Below are positions 15,167 through 22,931 of a DNA stretch of 27,538 bases, piece after piece. The notes under the pieces are model-generated. The model saw nothing but the letters and a program-made list of their open reading frames with translations. It was not told the DNA's origin and ran no database searches. Origin of the DNA: Scatosoma sp045537295. GTDB lineage: Bacteria > Bacillota > Clostridia > Christensenellales > Borkfalkiaceae. The stretch covers positions 1 through 27,538 of the forward strand of contig JAZSPG010000022.1 of NCBI GenBank assembly GCA_045537295.1. Reading direction: 5' to 3'. Both the position numbers and the translations under genes were made by a program. How positions within the stretch are numbered: the first letter of the stretch is position 1; each line of letters begins with the position of its first letter.

Positions 15167-16489
15167 ATGAAGGATTTTAGTGGGTTTTGCGGAAAACGGA
15201 TATGCGTAGCGCTCAGCGGTGGCGTGGATTCGGTTGCGCTTTTGCAGTATTTGCAAGAGGGCGCAAAGCAGTACGGCTATTTTCTTTCGGCGGTGCATAT
15301 CGAACACGGGATTCGCGGGGAAGAAAGTCTGCGCGATATGCGGTTTGTGCAGGATTTATGTAAGGCGCGGGGTATAGAGCTTTTTGTTTTTCGCGTGGAT
15401 TGCCCTGCCCGCGCAAAAGCGGAAAAAATTAGCTTGGAAACGGCGGGGCGAAAGTGTCGCTATGAAAAATTCGACGAGCTTGTCAAGGCGGGTAAAACGG
15501 ATTATATCGCTTTGGCGCATCATCAAAACGACGAGGCGGAAACGGTGCTGTTTCGAATGGCGCGCGGAGCATCGCTTACGGGCGTTAGGGGTATGCGCGA
15601 GGTGAACGGGTATCTGTTGCGACCGTTTTTAAGTTGGAAAAAAGCGGAAATTATCGAGTACGCGGATAGGCATAAGCTCGCGTTTTGCGTGGATAAGACG
15701 AATTTGGAACTTTGCGCGACGAGGAATAAAATTCGCTTGGAAGTTTTGCCGAGCTTGGAAAACGCCGTGCCCGGCGCGGTGGAAAATATCGCGCGGTTTG
15801 CGTTTTTTGCGGGTGAGGACGACGACTATTTATACGAGCAAAGCCGTGCGCTTTTGACGGCGGTGGGGGAAAGACGGTATACTGTGGCGTTTTGCCGTGC
15901 CAAACCGTTGTTTCGCCGTGCTTGCTTAACCGTATTGAAAAATTTAGGGGTAGAAAAGGACTATACCGCCGTGCATTTGCAAGACGCGTTCGAGTTGCAA
16001 AACGCCGAGCGGGGCGCGTATATTTGCCTGCCCAAAGGCGTGATTGCGCAAAAAACTTTGACGGGAATTGCGTTTTATTTGGAACAGGACAAAGAGGTGA
16101 TTGCCTTAGAAAAACCTGCGGAACAGCCGTTCAGCGAAAAGGGATTTGACGGGGGCAGGTACGAGGTGAAGGTATCTTCTGCTATGCCCGACAGCGCGCA
16201 GGGGGAATGGAAAATTTTAAGAATAGACGCGGATAAATTGCCTAAAAGCGCGTGTTTTCGGTTTCGTCGCGAGGGGGACGAGATGAAAAGGTTCGGGTCG
16301 GGGAATAAGAGCTTAAAAAAGCTGTTCAACGAGAAAAAAATTCCCGTGGAAGAAAGGGAATGGTTGCCTTTAATTGCCGAAGAAAACGGGGGGAAGGTGT
16401 TTGCGGTTTGCGGTGTGGAAATTGCGGACGAAGTGAAAGTTACAAAAAATTCCGAGCGGGCGGTATACCTGTCGGTGAAAAGAAAATAA
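15167..16489 (+). CDS. tilS: tRNA(Ile)-lysidine synthase
   Basis: The 440-residue enzyme converts C34 of the CAU-anticodon tRNA(Ile) to lysidine using ATP and lysine, so the tRNA reads AUA. The PP-loop SGGVDSVALL (about 18-27) marks the N-type ATP pyrophosphatase site; HIEHGIRGEES, LAHHQNDEAETVLFRMARG and LLRPFLSWKKAEIIEYA are family signatures. The C-terminal substrate-binding domain ends with FRFRREGDEMKRFGSGNKSLKKLFNEKKIPVEEREWLPLIAEE. ATG 15167 is the only possible start: an in-frame TGA lies at 15146-15148 and the next start would remove the PP-loop. No ribosome site is present, consistent with a leaderless mRNA. Pairing with hpt is common in Bacillota. It contains GGGGCAGGTA at 16152-16161. 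Confidence 0.96.
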   Translation: MKDFSGFCGKRICVALSGGVDSVALLQYLQEGAKQYGYFLSAVHIEHGIRGEESLRDMRFVQDLCKARGIELFVFRVDCPARAKAEKISLETAGRKCRYEKFDELVKAGKTDYIALAHHQNDEAETVLFRMARGASLTGVRGMREVNGYLLRPFLSWKKAEIIEYADRHKLAFCVDKTNLELCATRNKIRLEVLPSLENAVPGAVENIARFAFFAGEDDDYLYEQSRALLTAVGERRYTVAFCRAKPLFRRACLTVLKNLGVEKDYTAVHLQDAFELQNAERGAYICLPKGVIAQKTLTGIAFYLEQDKEVIALEKPAEQPFSEKGFDGGRYEVKVSSAMPDSAQGEWKILRIDADKLPKSACFRFRREGDEMKRFGSGNKSLKKLFNEKKIPVEEREWLPLIAEENGGKVFAVCGVEIADEVKVTKNSERAVYLSVKRK

Positions 16490-16505
16490 AGGAGAAATTT
16501 TTACG

Positions 16506-17051
16506 ATGGAAGAAATGCATCAAGACGTCGAGTATATAATGCTGACGGCAAAACAGATTGCAAAAAAGGTGAAAGCGATGGGCAAACAGCTGGATAAGCT
16601 GTATAAGGATAGAAAACCCGTGGTGATTTGCATCTTAAAAGGTAGCACCGTATTTTTCGCCGATTTGATTCGGAATATGAAAACTTCGCTTACCGTGGAT
16701 TTTATGGCGGTATCTTCTTACGGCAACGGTACGAAATCGACGGGCGAATTAAAGATAAAGAAGGATTTATCTACGGACATTCAAGGGCGCGACGTGTTGA
16801 TTGTAGAGGATATAATCGATTCGGGGAATACCTTGTATAACCTGAAAAAACTCTTGAACGCGCGCCTGCCTAATAGCGTGAATATCGTTACGCTTTTAGA
16901 TAAACCCGATAGGCGAGAAGCGCCGATGCAACCCGAATATACCTGCTTTACCATTGAGGATGAGTTCGTGGTGGGGTACGGTTTGGATTACGCGGAAGAA
17001 TACAGGAATTTACCCTATGTTGGCGTGTTAAAGCGTTCTGTATACGAGTAA
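16506..17051 (+). CDS. hpt: Hypoxanthine-guanine phosphoribosyltransferase
   Basis: This 181-residue purine salvage enzyme joins hypoxanthine or guanine to PRPP, giving IMP or GMP. The PRPP-binding motif DVLIVEDIIDSGNTLYNL (about 98-115) is intact, as are ICILKGSTVFFADLIRN (about 41-57), the flexible-loop segment SSYGNGTKSTGELKIKKDL and the C-terminal FVVGYGLDYAEEYRNLPYVGVL. AAGGAG lies nine bases before ATG 16506. It follows tilS by 16 bases and is co-transcribed with it, a linkage well known in Bacillota, where the pair often precedes ftsH; here ftsH is absent and a convergent gene follows. Length is normal. Confidence 0.96.
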   Translation: MEEMHQDVEYIMLTAKQIAKKVKAMGKQLDKLYKDRKPVVICILKGSTVFFADLIRNMKTSLTVDFMAVSSYGNGTKSTGELKIKKDLSTDIQGRDVLIVEDIIDSGNTLYNLKKLLNARLPNSVNIVTLLDKPDRREAPMQPEYTCFTIEDEFVVGYGLDYAEEYRNLPYVGVLKRSVYE

Positions 17052-17054
17052 AAA

Positions 17055-17115
17055 GAAAGGTCGGCTTAACGATATGCAATCATTTTGCTCCAAGCCGACT
17101 TAATAGTTTATTTTT
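17055..17115. terminator. Convergent terminator between hpt and the deacetylase
   Basis: GTCGGCTT (17060-17067) pairs with AAGCCGAC (17092-17099), extended by A/T pairs outside, with a 24-base loop. Minus-strand exit reads CTTTCTTTTT; plus-strand exit reads TTAATAGTTTATTTTT. The long loop makes it weaker than the other terminators here. Confidence 0.6.
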
Positions 17116-17998
17116 GGGGACGGCAACGGATATATTCCGTGCCGTTTTTTAATTTACAGCCGTGCGCTTTCGCCATTTGCGAAACGTCCGTAACCTGATA
17201 ACCCGCGTTTTTCAAATCGGGCAGTAAGCGTTTGAGCGCACGCACGGTTTCAAGATACCCGTCGTGCATTAGCACGATTGCGCCTGCGTATATTTTCGTC
17301 ATTACCTCGTTGTAAATTTCTTCCGCACTAACGCCCGTCCAGTCAAGCGTGTCCACCGTCCAGTTAAAGACGGGAACGCCTGCACGCGATTTCGCCTCTT
17401 CCGTTATGCGTCCGTACGGGGCGCGGAAAAGATGTTGAGGCTTACCGTCAATTTTTCGTAGCTGGTCCTCGACGGTATCGATTTCGTAGGAAAGACGGTC
17501 GTCGGGCAGTTGCGCCAAATCGCAATGCGAATAGGTATGGTTGCCAAGCTCCCAACCCAAAAGCGTCGCCATCGAAAGCGTTTGCGCTGAGCTTTCGTTG
17601 ATTAGCCTACCGTTGCAAAAAAGGGTGGCGGTAGCGATACAGTCGGGGTTGTTTTCGTTAAAATCTGCGAACACCGCGAGAATGTTTTCTAAGGTTTTCC
17701 CCGGTCCGTCGTCGAAAGTAAACGAAATTAGCTTTTTGTTCGGGTTAAGCAGGGAAATATCTACGGCGGAATCCTCCCAAAACGCGCTTTGCTCTGTCGG
17801 CGCGGGCGAAGGCGTTGGAGGCGTTTGCTCGGACGGCTCGGACGGCTCAGCTGGCGTGGAGGGTTGCGACGATTGCGACGGTTCGGAGAGAAATCCGTTG
17901 TCAAAACCGCCGTTTTGGGTGCGGTTCGAGGTACATGCGGAAAGCGCTAAGGACGCACAAAGAGAGATAATAAAAGCTGAAAATAAAGTTTTACGCAT
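17108..17998 (-). CDS. Polysaccharide deacetylase lipoprotein (NodB domain, carbohydrate esterase 4)
   Basis: The protein has 296 residues. Signal peptide RKTLFSAFIISLCASLALSAC ends in a lipobox (Cys near 21), so it is anchored outside the membrane. A Pro/Ser/Glu-rich linker (about 35-70) leads to the NodB domain with all five motifs: FTFDDGP, HTYSH, RAPYGR, DTLDW and LMHDG. Such enzymes remove N-acetyl groups from peptidoglycan or other amino sugars, often giving lysozyme resistance; it resembles PdaA or PgdA-type proteins. ATG 17998 is chosen for the signal peptide; no Shine-Dalgarno is seen before it, and the frame is open further up to 18214, across the divergent kinase promoter. It is a single gene, convergent with hpt. 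Confidence 0.88.
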   Translation of the reverse strand: MRKTLFSAFIISLCASLALSACTSNRTQNGGFDNGFLSEPSQSSQPSTPAEPSEPSEQTPPTPSPAPTEQSAFWEDSAVDISLLNPNKKLISFTFDDGPGKTLENILAVFADFNENNPDCIATATLFCNGRLINESSAQTLSMATLLGWELGNHTYSHCDLAQLPDDRLSYEIDTVEDQLRKIDGKPQHLFRAPYGRITEEAKSRAGVPVFNWTVDTLDWTGVSAEEIYNEVMTKIYAGAIVLMHDGYLETVRALKRLLPDLKNAGYQVTDVSQMAKAHGCKLKNGTEYIRCRPQK

Positions 17999-18087
17999 AA
18001 GATAAGTATTTGTAGAAAACGCGGTTTTTATGCCGAAAAGGGTGGGTTTATGGAAAACAAAAAACGGCGGTAAAAAAACGAAAGCGA

Positions 18088-18116
18088 TTGACAAGGGGGT
18101 TAGAATATGATATAAT
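18088..18116 (+). promoter_or_regulatory. Consensus sigma-A promoter of the NahK-like gene
   Basis: -35 TTGACA (18088-18093), 17-base spacer, -10 TATAAT (18111-18116) preceded by TGA. It is the only promoter here with the textbook -35 hexamer. The interval 17999-18164 holds this promoter and the upstream region of the divergent deacetylase. Confidence 0.88.
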
Positions 18117-18164
18117 AGATAGGTAACGGTTGGATTTTCAGAAAAAATCGAGAGGGGAAGAGAA

Positions 18165-19286
18165 ATGATAAAGGTGAAAACGGACGAAACGCAGACGCTC
18201 ATCGAGGTTTGCAACCGCTTTCGTATCGAGGGCGAATATAGGGGTTACGAGGTTATAAATAACGGGCATATCAATATAACCTACCGCGTGGATTTTTTTC
18301 GGCACGGGGAAATTAAAGATTATATCGTGCAACGCATCAATACCTATGTGTTCCGCGACCCGATTGCCGTGATGAAAAATATTTCCTTGACGACGGAGTA
18401 TATCCGCGCGAAGATTAAAGCGACGGGCGCGACGGCGAAACGGAGCGTTTTGCATTACGCGAAAACGGACGCGGATGAATACTACACCGTGCTTTCGGAC
18501 GGTAGTTTTTGGCGGTGCTGTCGGTATATAGACGGGTCGGTGTCGTTCACGCAAACGGAGGACTTGTTTGTGATTGAGGAATCGGGGAAGGCGTTCGGGG
18601 AATTCCAAACGTATCTTGCCGATTTTCCCGTCGAACAGCTACATATCGTAATTCCGCATTTCCATAACACGATTAAAAGATACGAGGCGTTGTACGAATC
18701 GGCGGAAAAGGACGAGGCGGGCAGGCTTTGTGAAGTTTTAGAGGTTTTGGAGGGCTATAAGCAATTAGAGGCGTTGGCGATTAAGCCCTACCGCTTGCAA
18801 AGAGAAAATATTTTACCGTTGCGCGTAACGCATAACGATACCAAAACGAGCAACGTGCTTTTTGACGCGGAAACGAAAAAACGCCTTGCCGTGATTGATT
18901 TGGATACTGTAATGCCCGGGCTGATTGCCTTTGATTTCGGGGACGCGATTCGGGTAGCGGCGTCTACGGTGGACGAGGACGAAAAGGATTTGTCTAAGGT
19001 AGCGCTTGATTTGCAAAAATACGAGGCGTTTACGCGCGGGTTCGTCGGTGCGGTCAAGGGTATGCTTTTAGAATCTGAAAAACAAACGCTTGCGCTGGGC
19101 GCGCTCGCTATGACCGCGGAGTGCGGGGCGAGGTTTTTGACCGATTATTTAAGTGGCGATAAGTATTTCCGTATTCATTATCCCGACCAAAATTTAGCAC
19201 GGGCGAAATGCCATTTGGCGCTTGCGCGGGATATGGAACGCAAATTAGAGGCAATGCAGGAAATCGTGGATAAGTACGCGAAATAA
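18165..19286 (+). CDS. NahK-like aminosugar kinase (phosphotransferase family)
   Basis: The protein has 373 residues of the aminoglycoside-phosphotransferase/choline-kinase fold. N-lobe: INNGHINITYRVDF (glycine-rich loop, about 29-42) and YIVQRINTYVFRDP with the ATP-binding Lys replaced by the Gln/Arg pattern seen in NahK relatives. Catalytic loop LRVTHNDTKTSNVLFD (about 221-236), metal loop AVIDLDTVMPGLIAFDFGDAIR (about 243-264). The HNDTK and DLDTVMPG signatures are characteristic of N-acetylhexosamine 1-kinases, which phosphorylate GlcNAc/GalNAc at C1 in host-glycan salvage. No other gene of that pathway is close by, so the substrate is uncertain. AGAGGGGAAG precedes ATG 18165. It has a strong promoter and its own terminator. 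Confidence 0.8.
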   Translation: MIKVKTDETQTLIEVCNRFRIEGEYRGYEVINNGHINITYRVDFFRHGEIKDYIVQRINTYVFRDPIAVMKNISLTTEYIRAKIKATGATAKRSVLHYAKTDADEYYTVLSDGSFWRCCRYIDGSVSFTQTEDLFVIEESGKAFGEFQTYLADFPVEQLHIVIPHFHNTIKRYEALYESAEKDEAGRLCEVLEVLEGYKQLEALAIKPYRLQRENILPLRVTHNDTKTSNVLFDAETKKRLAVIDLDTVMPGLIAFDFGDAIRVAASTVDEDEKDLSKVALDLQKYEAFTRGFVGAVKGMLLESEKQTLALGALAMTAECGARFLTDYLSGDKYFRIHYPDQNLARAKCHLALARDMERKLEAMQEIVDKYAK

Positions 19287-19313
19287 ATAAAAAGTGGGAA
19301 TAAAAATAAAAAT

Positions 19314-19345
19314 AAAACCGCGAGGGGTACTCGCGGTTTTTCATT
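19314..19345. terminator. Bidirectional terminator after the kinase gene
   Basis: A perfect 11-pair stem (19314-19324 with 19330-19340), 5-base loop, with T-run TTTTTC on the plus side and an A/T-rich run on the other. Its right edge touches the stop codon of the small minus-strand gene. Confidence 0.88.
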
Positions 19346-19427
19346 TGTTGATTTTGAACAGCGCCATAAAGATAACGCCGAGATTTGCGCCGACGATAAG
19401 CCCGACGCTTGCGCCTAACCAAAACAT
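19341..19427 (-). CDS. 28-residue membrane protein (DUF3789-like)
   Basis: The protein is 28 residues: one hydrophobic span (WLGASVGLIVGANLGVIFMAL) and a short basic tail FKINK. Small proteins of this form, with Gly-spaced membrane helix and Phe-Met-Ala-Leu ending, are annotated as DUF3789 in Clostridia and are of unknown function. Support: GGGAGGGGG at proper spacing before ATG 19427, a terminator directly at its end, and the position between two plus-strand genes. The frame is open further upstream to 19610, but that part has no ribosome site and crosses the next gene. A possible -10 box TATACT lies on the minus strand at 19475-19480; the -35 is weak. Confidence 0.65.
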   Translation of the reverse strand: MFWLGASVGLIVGANLGVIFMALFKINK

Positions 19428-19551
19428 AAAATTCCCCCTCCCGTTTATTTTGATTATTGCCGTCTTTATAATACAGTATACGGTAAACCCCGAAAAAAAG
19501 TCACCTTTTAGGTAAGCGAATGGATATAATGGAAAGAGGAGGACGGAAACT

Positions 19552-20223
19552 ATGCGCGTTTGTTTTGTCAGTGAGGGGCAGGTACGGGGATTTTTAGAGA
19601 AAAATAACAACGGAAAACGGGCGGATATCGTCGTTTTCGGGTTTAACGGTTTGGGTGAAGTGAACTACGAGCGGGAACTAAAAGGACAAACGAGTTATTT
19701 CGAGGATGTCGCATTGCTTTCCAAACGCGAACAAGGGGTGGTGGTTTGCGGTTGCGTTACCAACGCGCACGGGCATAGGCGAAGCTCCGCGGTGGTGGCG
19801 GAAAACGGTAAACTTATCGGCGTTTCAGACAGAATGCACGCTATCGACGGGGATATGGGTAGCGGGGCGGTAATTCGCGTGTACCAAACGAAAATAGGCA
19901 GGGTCGGGGTGGCGGTCGCCGAGGATTTATATTTTTTAGAGGTTTGTAAAACCTTAGCACTTTGCGGTAGCGATATTATCGTTTGTCCGTTTGTAAAGAC
20001 AGAAGGCATAGAACAGTCGATTGTGCGGACGGTGGCGTATTGTTACGGCGTACCCGTTTTCTTTTGCGCGGACGGGTATAGTATGCTTGCGGACGTAACG
20101 GGGAATTTGGTGATTGCCACACCGCAAAGCCCGTCCGTTATCGATTTTACCTTAAAAAAAGAATACCACCTCGTCGAAACGAGGTGGCGGGGGTTTTGTA
20201 GACCAAAAATAGATAAAATATAA
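19552..20223 (+). CDS. Nitrilase-fold protein lacking the catalytic triad
   Basis: The protein has 223 residues. The carbon-nitrogen hydrolase fold is recognisable: ADIVVFGFNGLGEVNYE, RRSSAVVAENGKLIGVSDRMHAIDG, GRVGVAVAEDLYFLEVCKTLALCGSDIIVCPF and AYCYGVPVFFCADG line up with the usual E, K and C blocks. Each catalytic residue is changed: FPE becomes FGF (Phe 31), RK-x-H becomes DRMH (Arg 94) and IC-x-D becomes VAED (Ala 123). It is also shorter than typical members (about 260-300). It may be a binding or regulatory protein, or a decaying gene, though the frame is open and AGAGGAGG lies before ATG 19552. A TATAAT at 19525-19530 may be its -10. Its last codons run through the smpB terminator hairpin. 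Confidence 0.75.
   Translation: MRVCFVSEGQVRGFLEKNNNGKRADIVVFGFNGLGEVNYERELKGQTSYFEDVALLSKREQGVVVCGCVTNAHGHRRSSAVVAENGKLIGVSDRMHAIDGDMGSGAVIRVYQTKIGRVGVAVAEDLYFLEVCKTLALCGSDIIVCPFVKTEGIEQSIVRTVAYCYGVPVFFCADGYSMLADVTGNLVIATPQSPSVIDFTLKKEYHLVETRWRGFCRPKIDKI
20154..20200 (-). terminator. Terminator of the secG-rnr-smpB operon, inside the convergent gene
   Basis: A 9-pair stem (20166-20174 with 20179-20187) and tetraloop. On the minus strand it is followed by TATTCTTTTTTT, a strong U-tract; on the plus strand by a weaker GGGGGTTTTG. It lies in the last 60 bases of the nitrilase-like coding region. Confidence 0.75.
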
Positions 20224-20252
20224 AATATAGGGGGCAGGTATGCGTTGAACGC

Positions 20253-20705
20253 TTAAAACCCTGCGTTTTTGATGTCGCGTTCGACGCTACGTTTGGTGTC
20301 GCGCTCAGCAATCGCTTGCTTTTTATCGTAGGTGTGTTTACCTTTACAAAGCGCGACTTCTATCTTGACGAGCGCGTCCTTAAAATACAATTTCAACGGT
20401 ACGAGCGTATAGCCTTGGCGGTTGATTTTGCCTGCGATTTTCGCGATTTCCGATTTATGCAATAAAATTTTACGGTCGCGCCGAGTGTCTTTGCTGGCAA
20501 AGCCGTCGGATTTTTCGTAAAAGGCGATATGCATATTTTTTACGCAAACTTCTCCGCCTCGCAAAAAGCAAAAGCTGTCGTTCATATTTACGTTGCCAAG
20601 GCGTAACGATTTAATTTCGTTGCCTTGCAAAACAATTCCCGCCTCGTATTTTTCCTCGATGAAATACTCGAACGAGGCGGATTTATTTGTCGCGATAATT
20701 TTCAT
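20253..20705 (-). CDS. smpB: SsrA-binding protein
   Basis: This 150-residue partner of tmRNA helps load it on stalled ribosomes during trans-translation. The opening KIIATNKSASFEYFIEEKYEAGIVLQGNEIKSLRLGNVNMNDSF and the block YEKSDGFASKDTRRDRKILLHKSEI are the OB-fold signature, and the basic tail KHTYDKKQAIAERDTKRSVERDIK enters the ribosome A site. ATG 20705 has AGGAGG seven bases upstream; the frame extends to 20726 but that overlaps the rnr stop. It follows rnr by ten bases, the standard Bacillota order secG-rnr-smpB. The ssrA gene itself is not visible in this window. Length is normal (about 150-160). Confidence 0.96.
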   Translation of the reverse strand: MKIIATNKSASFEYFIEEKYEAGIVLQGNEIKSLRLGNVNMNDSFCFLRGGEVCVKNMHIAFYEKSDGFASKDTRRDRKILLHKSEIAKIAGKINRQGYTLVPLKLYFKDALVKIEVALCKGKHTYDKKQAIAERDTKRSVERDIKNAGF

Positions 20706-20715
20706 TTTACGCCTC

Positions 20716-22842
20716 CTAAGCGCCATATTCTTTCTTTATTTTTTCAAGCAATTTGAACACCGTTCTACGACGGTAAAAATCTACGTCCAAAACCTCAACG
20801 CGTATACTTTCGCCGATAGCGTAGCTTTTATTCCCGCTCTTTAAGCACAGCAGTTTTTCGTCAAAACGGTATTCCCCGTACAGCGATTCGACAGGGATAA
20901 AACCCTCGACGGTGTTGGGCAGTTCGGCAAAGATACCAAATGAGGTCACGCCCGAAATTACGGCGTCGTAAATTTTGCCGATACGCTCGCTCATAAACAT
21001 TGTTTTGTATAAATCGTCCACGTCGCGTTCAGCGTCGCTCGCTCGGCGTTCGCGTTCGGACGATTGCTTGGACGCATCCTCAACGAACCCGCCGAAACGG
21101 CGTTGCACCTCGTCGTATCCGCCGTGCAAAATTTGCTTGATAATGCGGTGGATGCAAAGGTCGGGATAGCGACGGATAGGGGAAGTGAAATGGCAGTAGC
21201 AATCGCTTGCCAAACCGAAATGCCCTACGTTTTGCGCGGAATAGCGCGCCTTTTGCATAGAACGGAGCATAACGCGGTTCAAAACCGAAAAAGTGGGTAA
21301 ATGCTCGCCCGCTTTTAAGATATTTTGATAATCGAAAGGGCGTACCTCGTCCGCGTTGAACCGCGCGGTTAAGCCGAGCGATTGTGCAAACGCGCGAAAG
21401 GCTTGCGCCTTTTCTTCCGTCGGTTTTTCGTGGATACGGTAGATAAACGGCGCGTCGATAGATTGCATATATTCGGCGACCGTTTCGTTGGCAAGTACCA
21501 TAAACGCCTCGATAATTTGATAGGAAAACGGGCGGATATAATCGGGGATAGTGATTTCGTTGGTGTCTTTGTCGAAGAGGATTTTCGCCTCTTTGATGTC
21601 CAGCGTCACCCCGCCCTTTTTGTTGCGTTTCGCCTGCAAAATGCGGGTCAGCTCGGCAAACAGCAAGACGAGGTTTTGTATTTTTTCGTCATATTCGGTC
21701 TTTTCACCGTCTAAAATCGCCGAAACTTCCGTGTACGTCATTTTATGCGCGCTACGGATAACCGTTTCCGCGATTTCACTGTCCACGACCTTGCCGTTTT
21801 TATCGATTTTCATTAGGCACGAAAGTGCGAGCCTGTCCTCGCCCTCGTTCAAAGAACAAATACCGTTAGAGAGCGCGCGGGGGAGCATAGGCAACACGCA
21901 GTCGGGGAAATACACGCTTGTTCCGCGTTCGTACGCCTCGTTATCCAAAACGCTTTTTTCCTTGACGTAGTGGGTGACGTCCGCGATATGCACGCCGAGA
22001 AAATAATACCCGTCCTTTTTTTCAAGGGAAATAGCGTCGTCGATATCGCGCGTGTCTTCGCCGTCGATAGTCACAATAAGTTTTTCCCGAAAATCCTTGC
22101 GGTTCACAATATCTTGCGCGGTGATACCCTTTCGTTGCTGTTTTTCCGCCTCTTTTTCGACAGCGTTAGGAAATTCCTCGCGTAAATGATACGAACGGAT
22201 AATGGAAAGTTCCTCGGCGAAAAAGTCGTCCTCCTCGCCCAAGACCTCGATAATTTCTCCGCCCGGCGACCTGCCGTTCGGGTAGGAGGTTATTTTTGCC
22301 ACCGCTTTTATATTGCTTTTGATATGCGCGCAGTTAGAAAGCGGGATATAAATATGCGTGGAAAATTTTTTCTCGTCGGGGAATAAATACCCCGCGCGCC
22401 TGTCTTTGCGGAAAGTACCGACAATCGTCGAATACCCGCGCGATAAAATGCGCATAACTTTGACTTCGTCGCGTTCGTCGCCATTGTTGCGACCGCGGAC
22501 AAGCTCGCATAAGACCAAATCGCCGTGGAGTGCGCCGTTTAAGTTTTTGCGGGGGATAAAGAAGTCGTTTTCAAAGCGTTCTTTATCCTCAGGAACGAGA
22601 AAACCGAAGCCCCGCTCGTTGCCCGAAACCGTGCCGACGATAAGGTTAAGCTGTTCGCTCGTCCCGTACCTGCCCCCGTCGTTTATAAAAATTTTACCCT
22701 CTTTTACGAGTTCGTCTAAAAGGGGGAGCAATCGGTTTTTTTCGCGGTAGGGAATAGATAAAATTTTACAAATTTCTTGAAGGGTTTTTACGGCGAGTTC
22801 GCCGTCTAAAAATTTTTGGTAAATACGCTCGGTAGCGTTCAA
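20716..22842 (-). CDS. rnr: Ribonuclease R
   Basis: The 708-residue processive 3'-5' exoribonuclease degrades structured RNA and works with tmRNA-SmpB on defective mRNA. In order: N-terminal winged-helix region (1-65), cold-shock domains (VGTVSGNERGFGFLVPED and VGTFRKDRRAGYLFPDEKKF), RNB domain with TIDGEDTRDIDDAISLEK (about 258-275) carrying the metal-binding aspartates, YCHFTSPIRRYPDLCIHR near 570, and a C-terminal S1 domain (IYDAVISGVTSFGIFAELPNTVEGFIPVESL). The start is a TTG at 22842, chosen because AAGGAGGTGA lies nine bases upstream and the protein starts normally there. It lies between secG and smpB. It contains GGGGCAGGTA on the coding strand at 22667-22676. Confidence 0.97.
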   Translation of the reverse strand: MNATERIYQKFLDGELAVKTLQEICKILSIPYREKNRLLPLLDELVKEGKIFINDGGRYGTSEQLNLIVGTVSGNERGFGFLVPEDKERFENDFFIPRKNLNGALHGDLVLCELVRGRNNGDERDEVKVMRILSRGYSTIVGTFRKDRRAGYLFPDEKKFSTHIYIPLSNCAHIKSNIKAVAKITSYPNGRSPGGEIIEVLGEEDDFFAEELSIIRSYHLREEFPNAVEKEAEKQQRKGITAQDIVNRKDFREKLIVTIDGEDTRDIDDAISLEKKDGYYFLGVHIADVTHYVKEKSVLDNEAYERGTSVYFPDCVLPMLPRALSNGICSLNEGEDRLALSCLMKIDKNGKVVDSEIAETVIRSAHKMTYTEVSAILDGEKTEYDEKIQNLVLLFAELTRILQAKRNKKGGVTLDIKEAKILFDKDTNEITIPDYIRPFSYQIIEAFMVLANETVAEYMQSIDAPFIYRIHEKPTEEKAQAFRAFAQSLGLTARFNADEVRPFDYQNILKAGEHLPTFSVLNRVMLRSMQKARYSAQNVGHFGLASDCYCHFTSPIRRYPDLCIHRIIKQILHGGYDEVQRRFGGFVEDASKQSSERERRASDAERDVDDLYKTMFMSERIGKIYDAVISGVTSFGIFAELPNTVEGFIPVESLYGEYRFDEKLLCLKSGNKSYAIGESIRVEVLDVDFYRRRTVFKLLEKIKKEYGA

Positions 22843-22880
22843 AATAAATCACCTCCTTAATTAGAGTATGTAGAGAGGTT

Positions 22881-22916
22881 AAAAAAGAAAAACGGTGGCT
22901 TGTTTGAAAGCCACCG
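22881..22916 (-). terminator. Terminator between secG and rnr
   Basis: A perfect 9-pair stem (22893-22901 with 22908-22916), 6-base loop, followed on the minus strand by TTTTTCTTTTTT. It should stop many secG transcripts before rnr; no clear promoter for rnr is seen in 22843-22880, so rnr may depend on read-through. Confidence 0.85.
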
Positions 22917-22931
22917 ACAAATTTTTCCAAA

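Noticed and set aside
17999..18214. Longer start for the polysaccharide deacetylase
   Set aside because: It would place the lipoprotein signal peptide in the interior and overlap the divergent kinase gene and its promoter.
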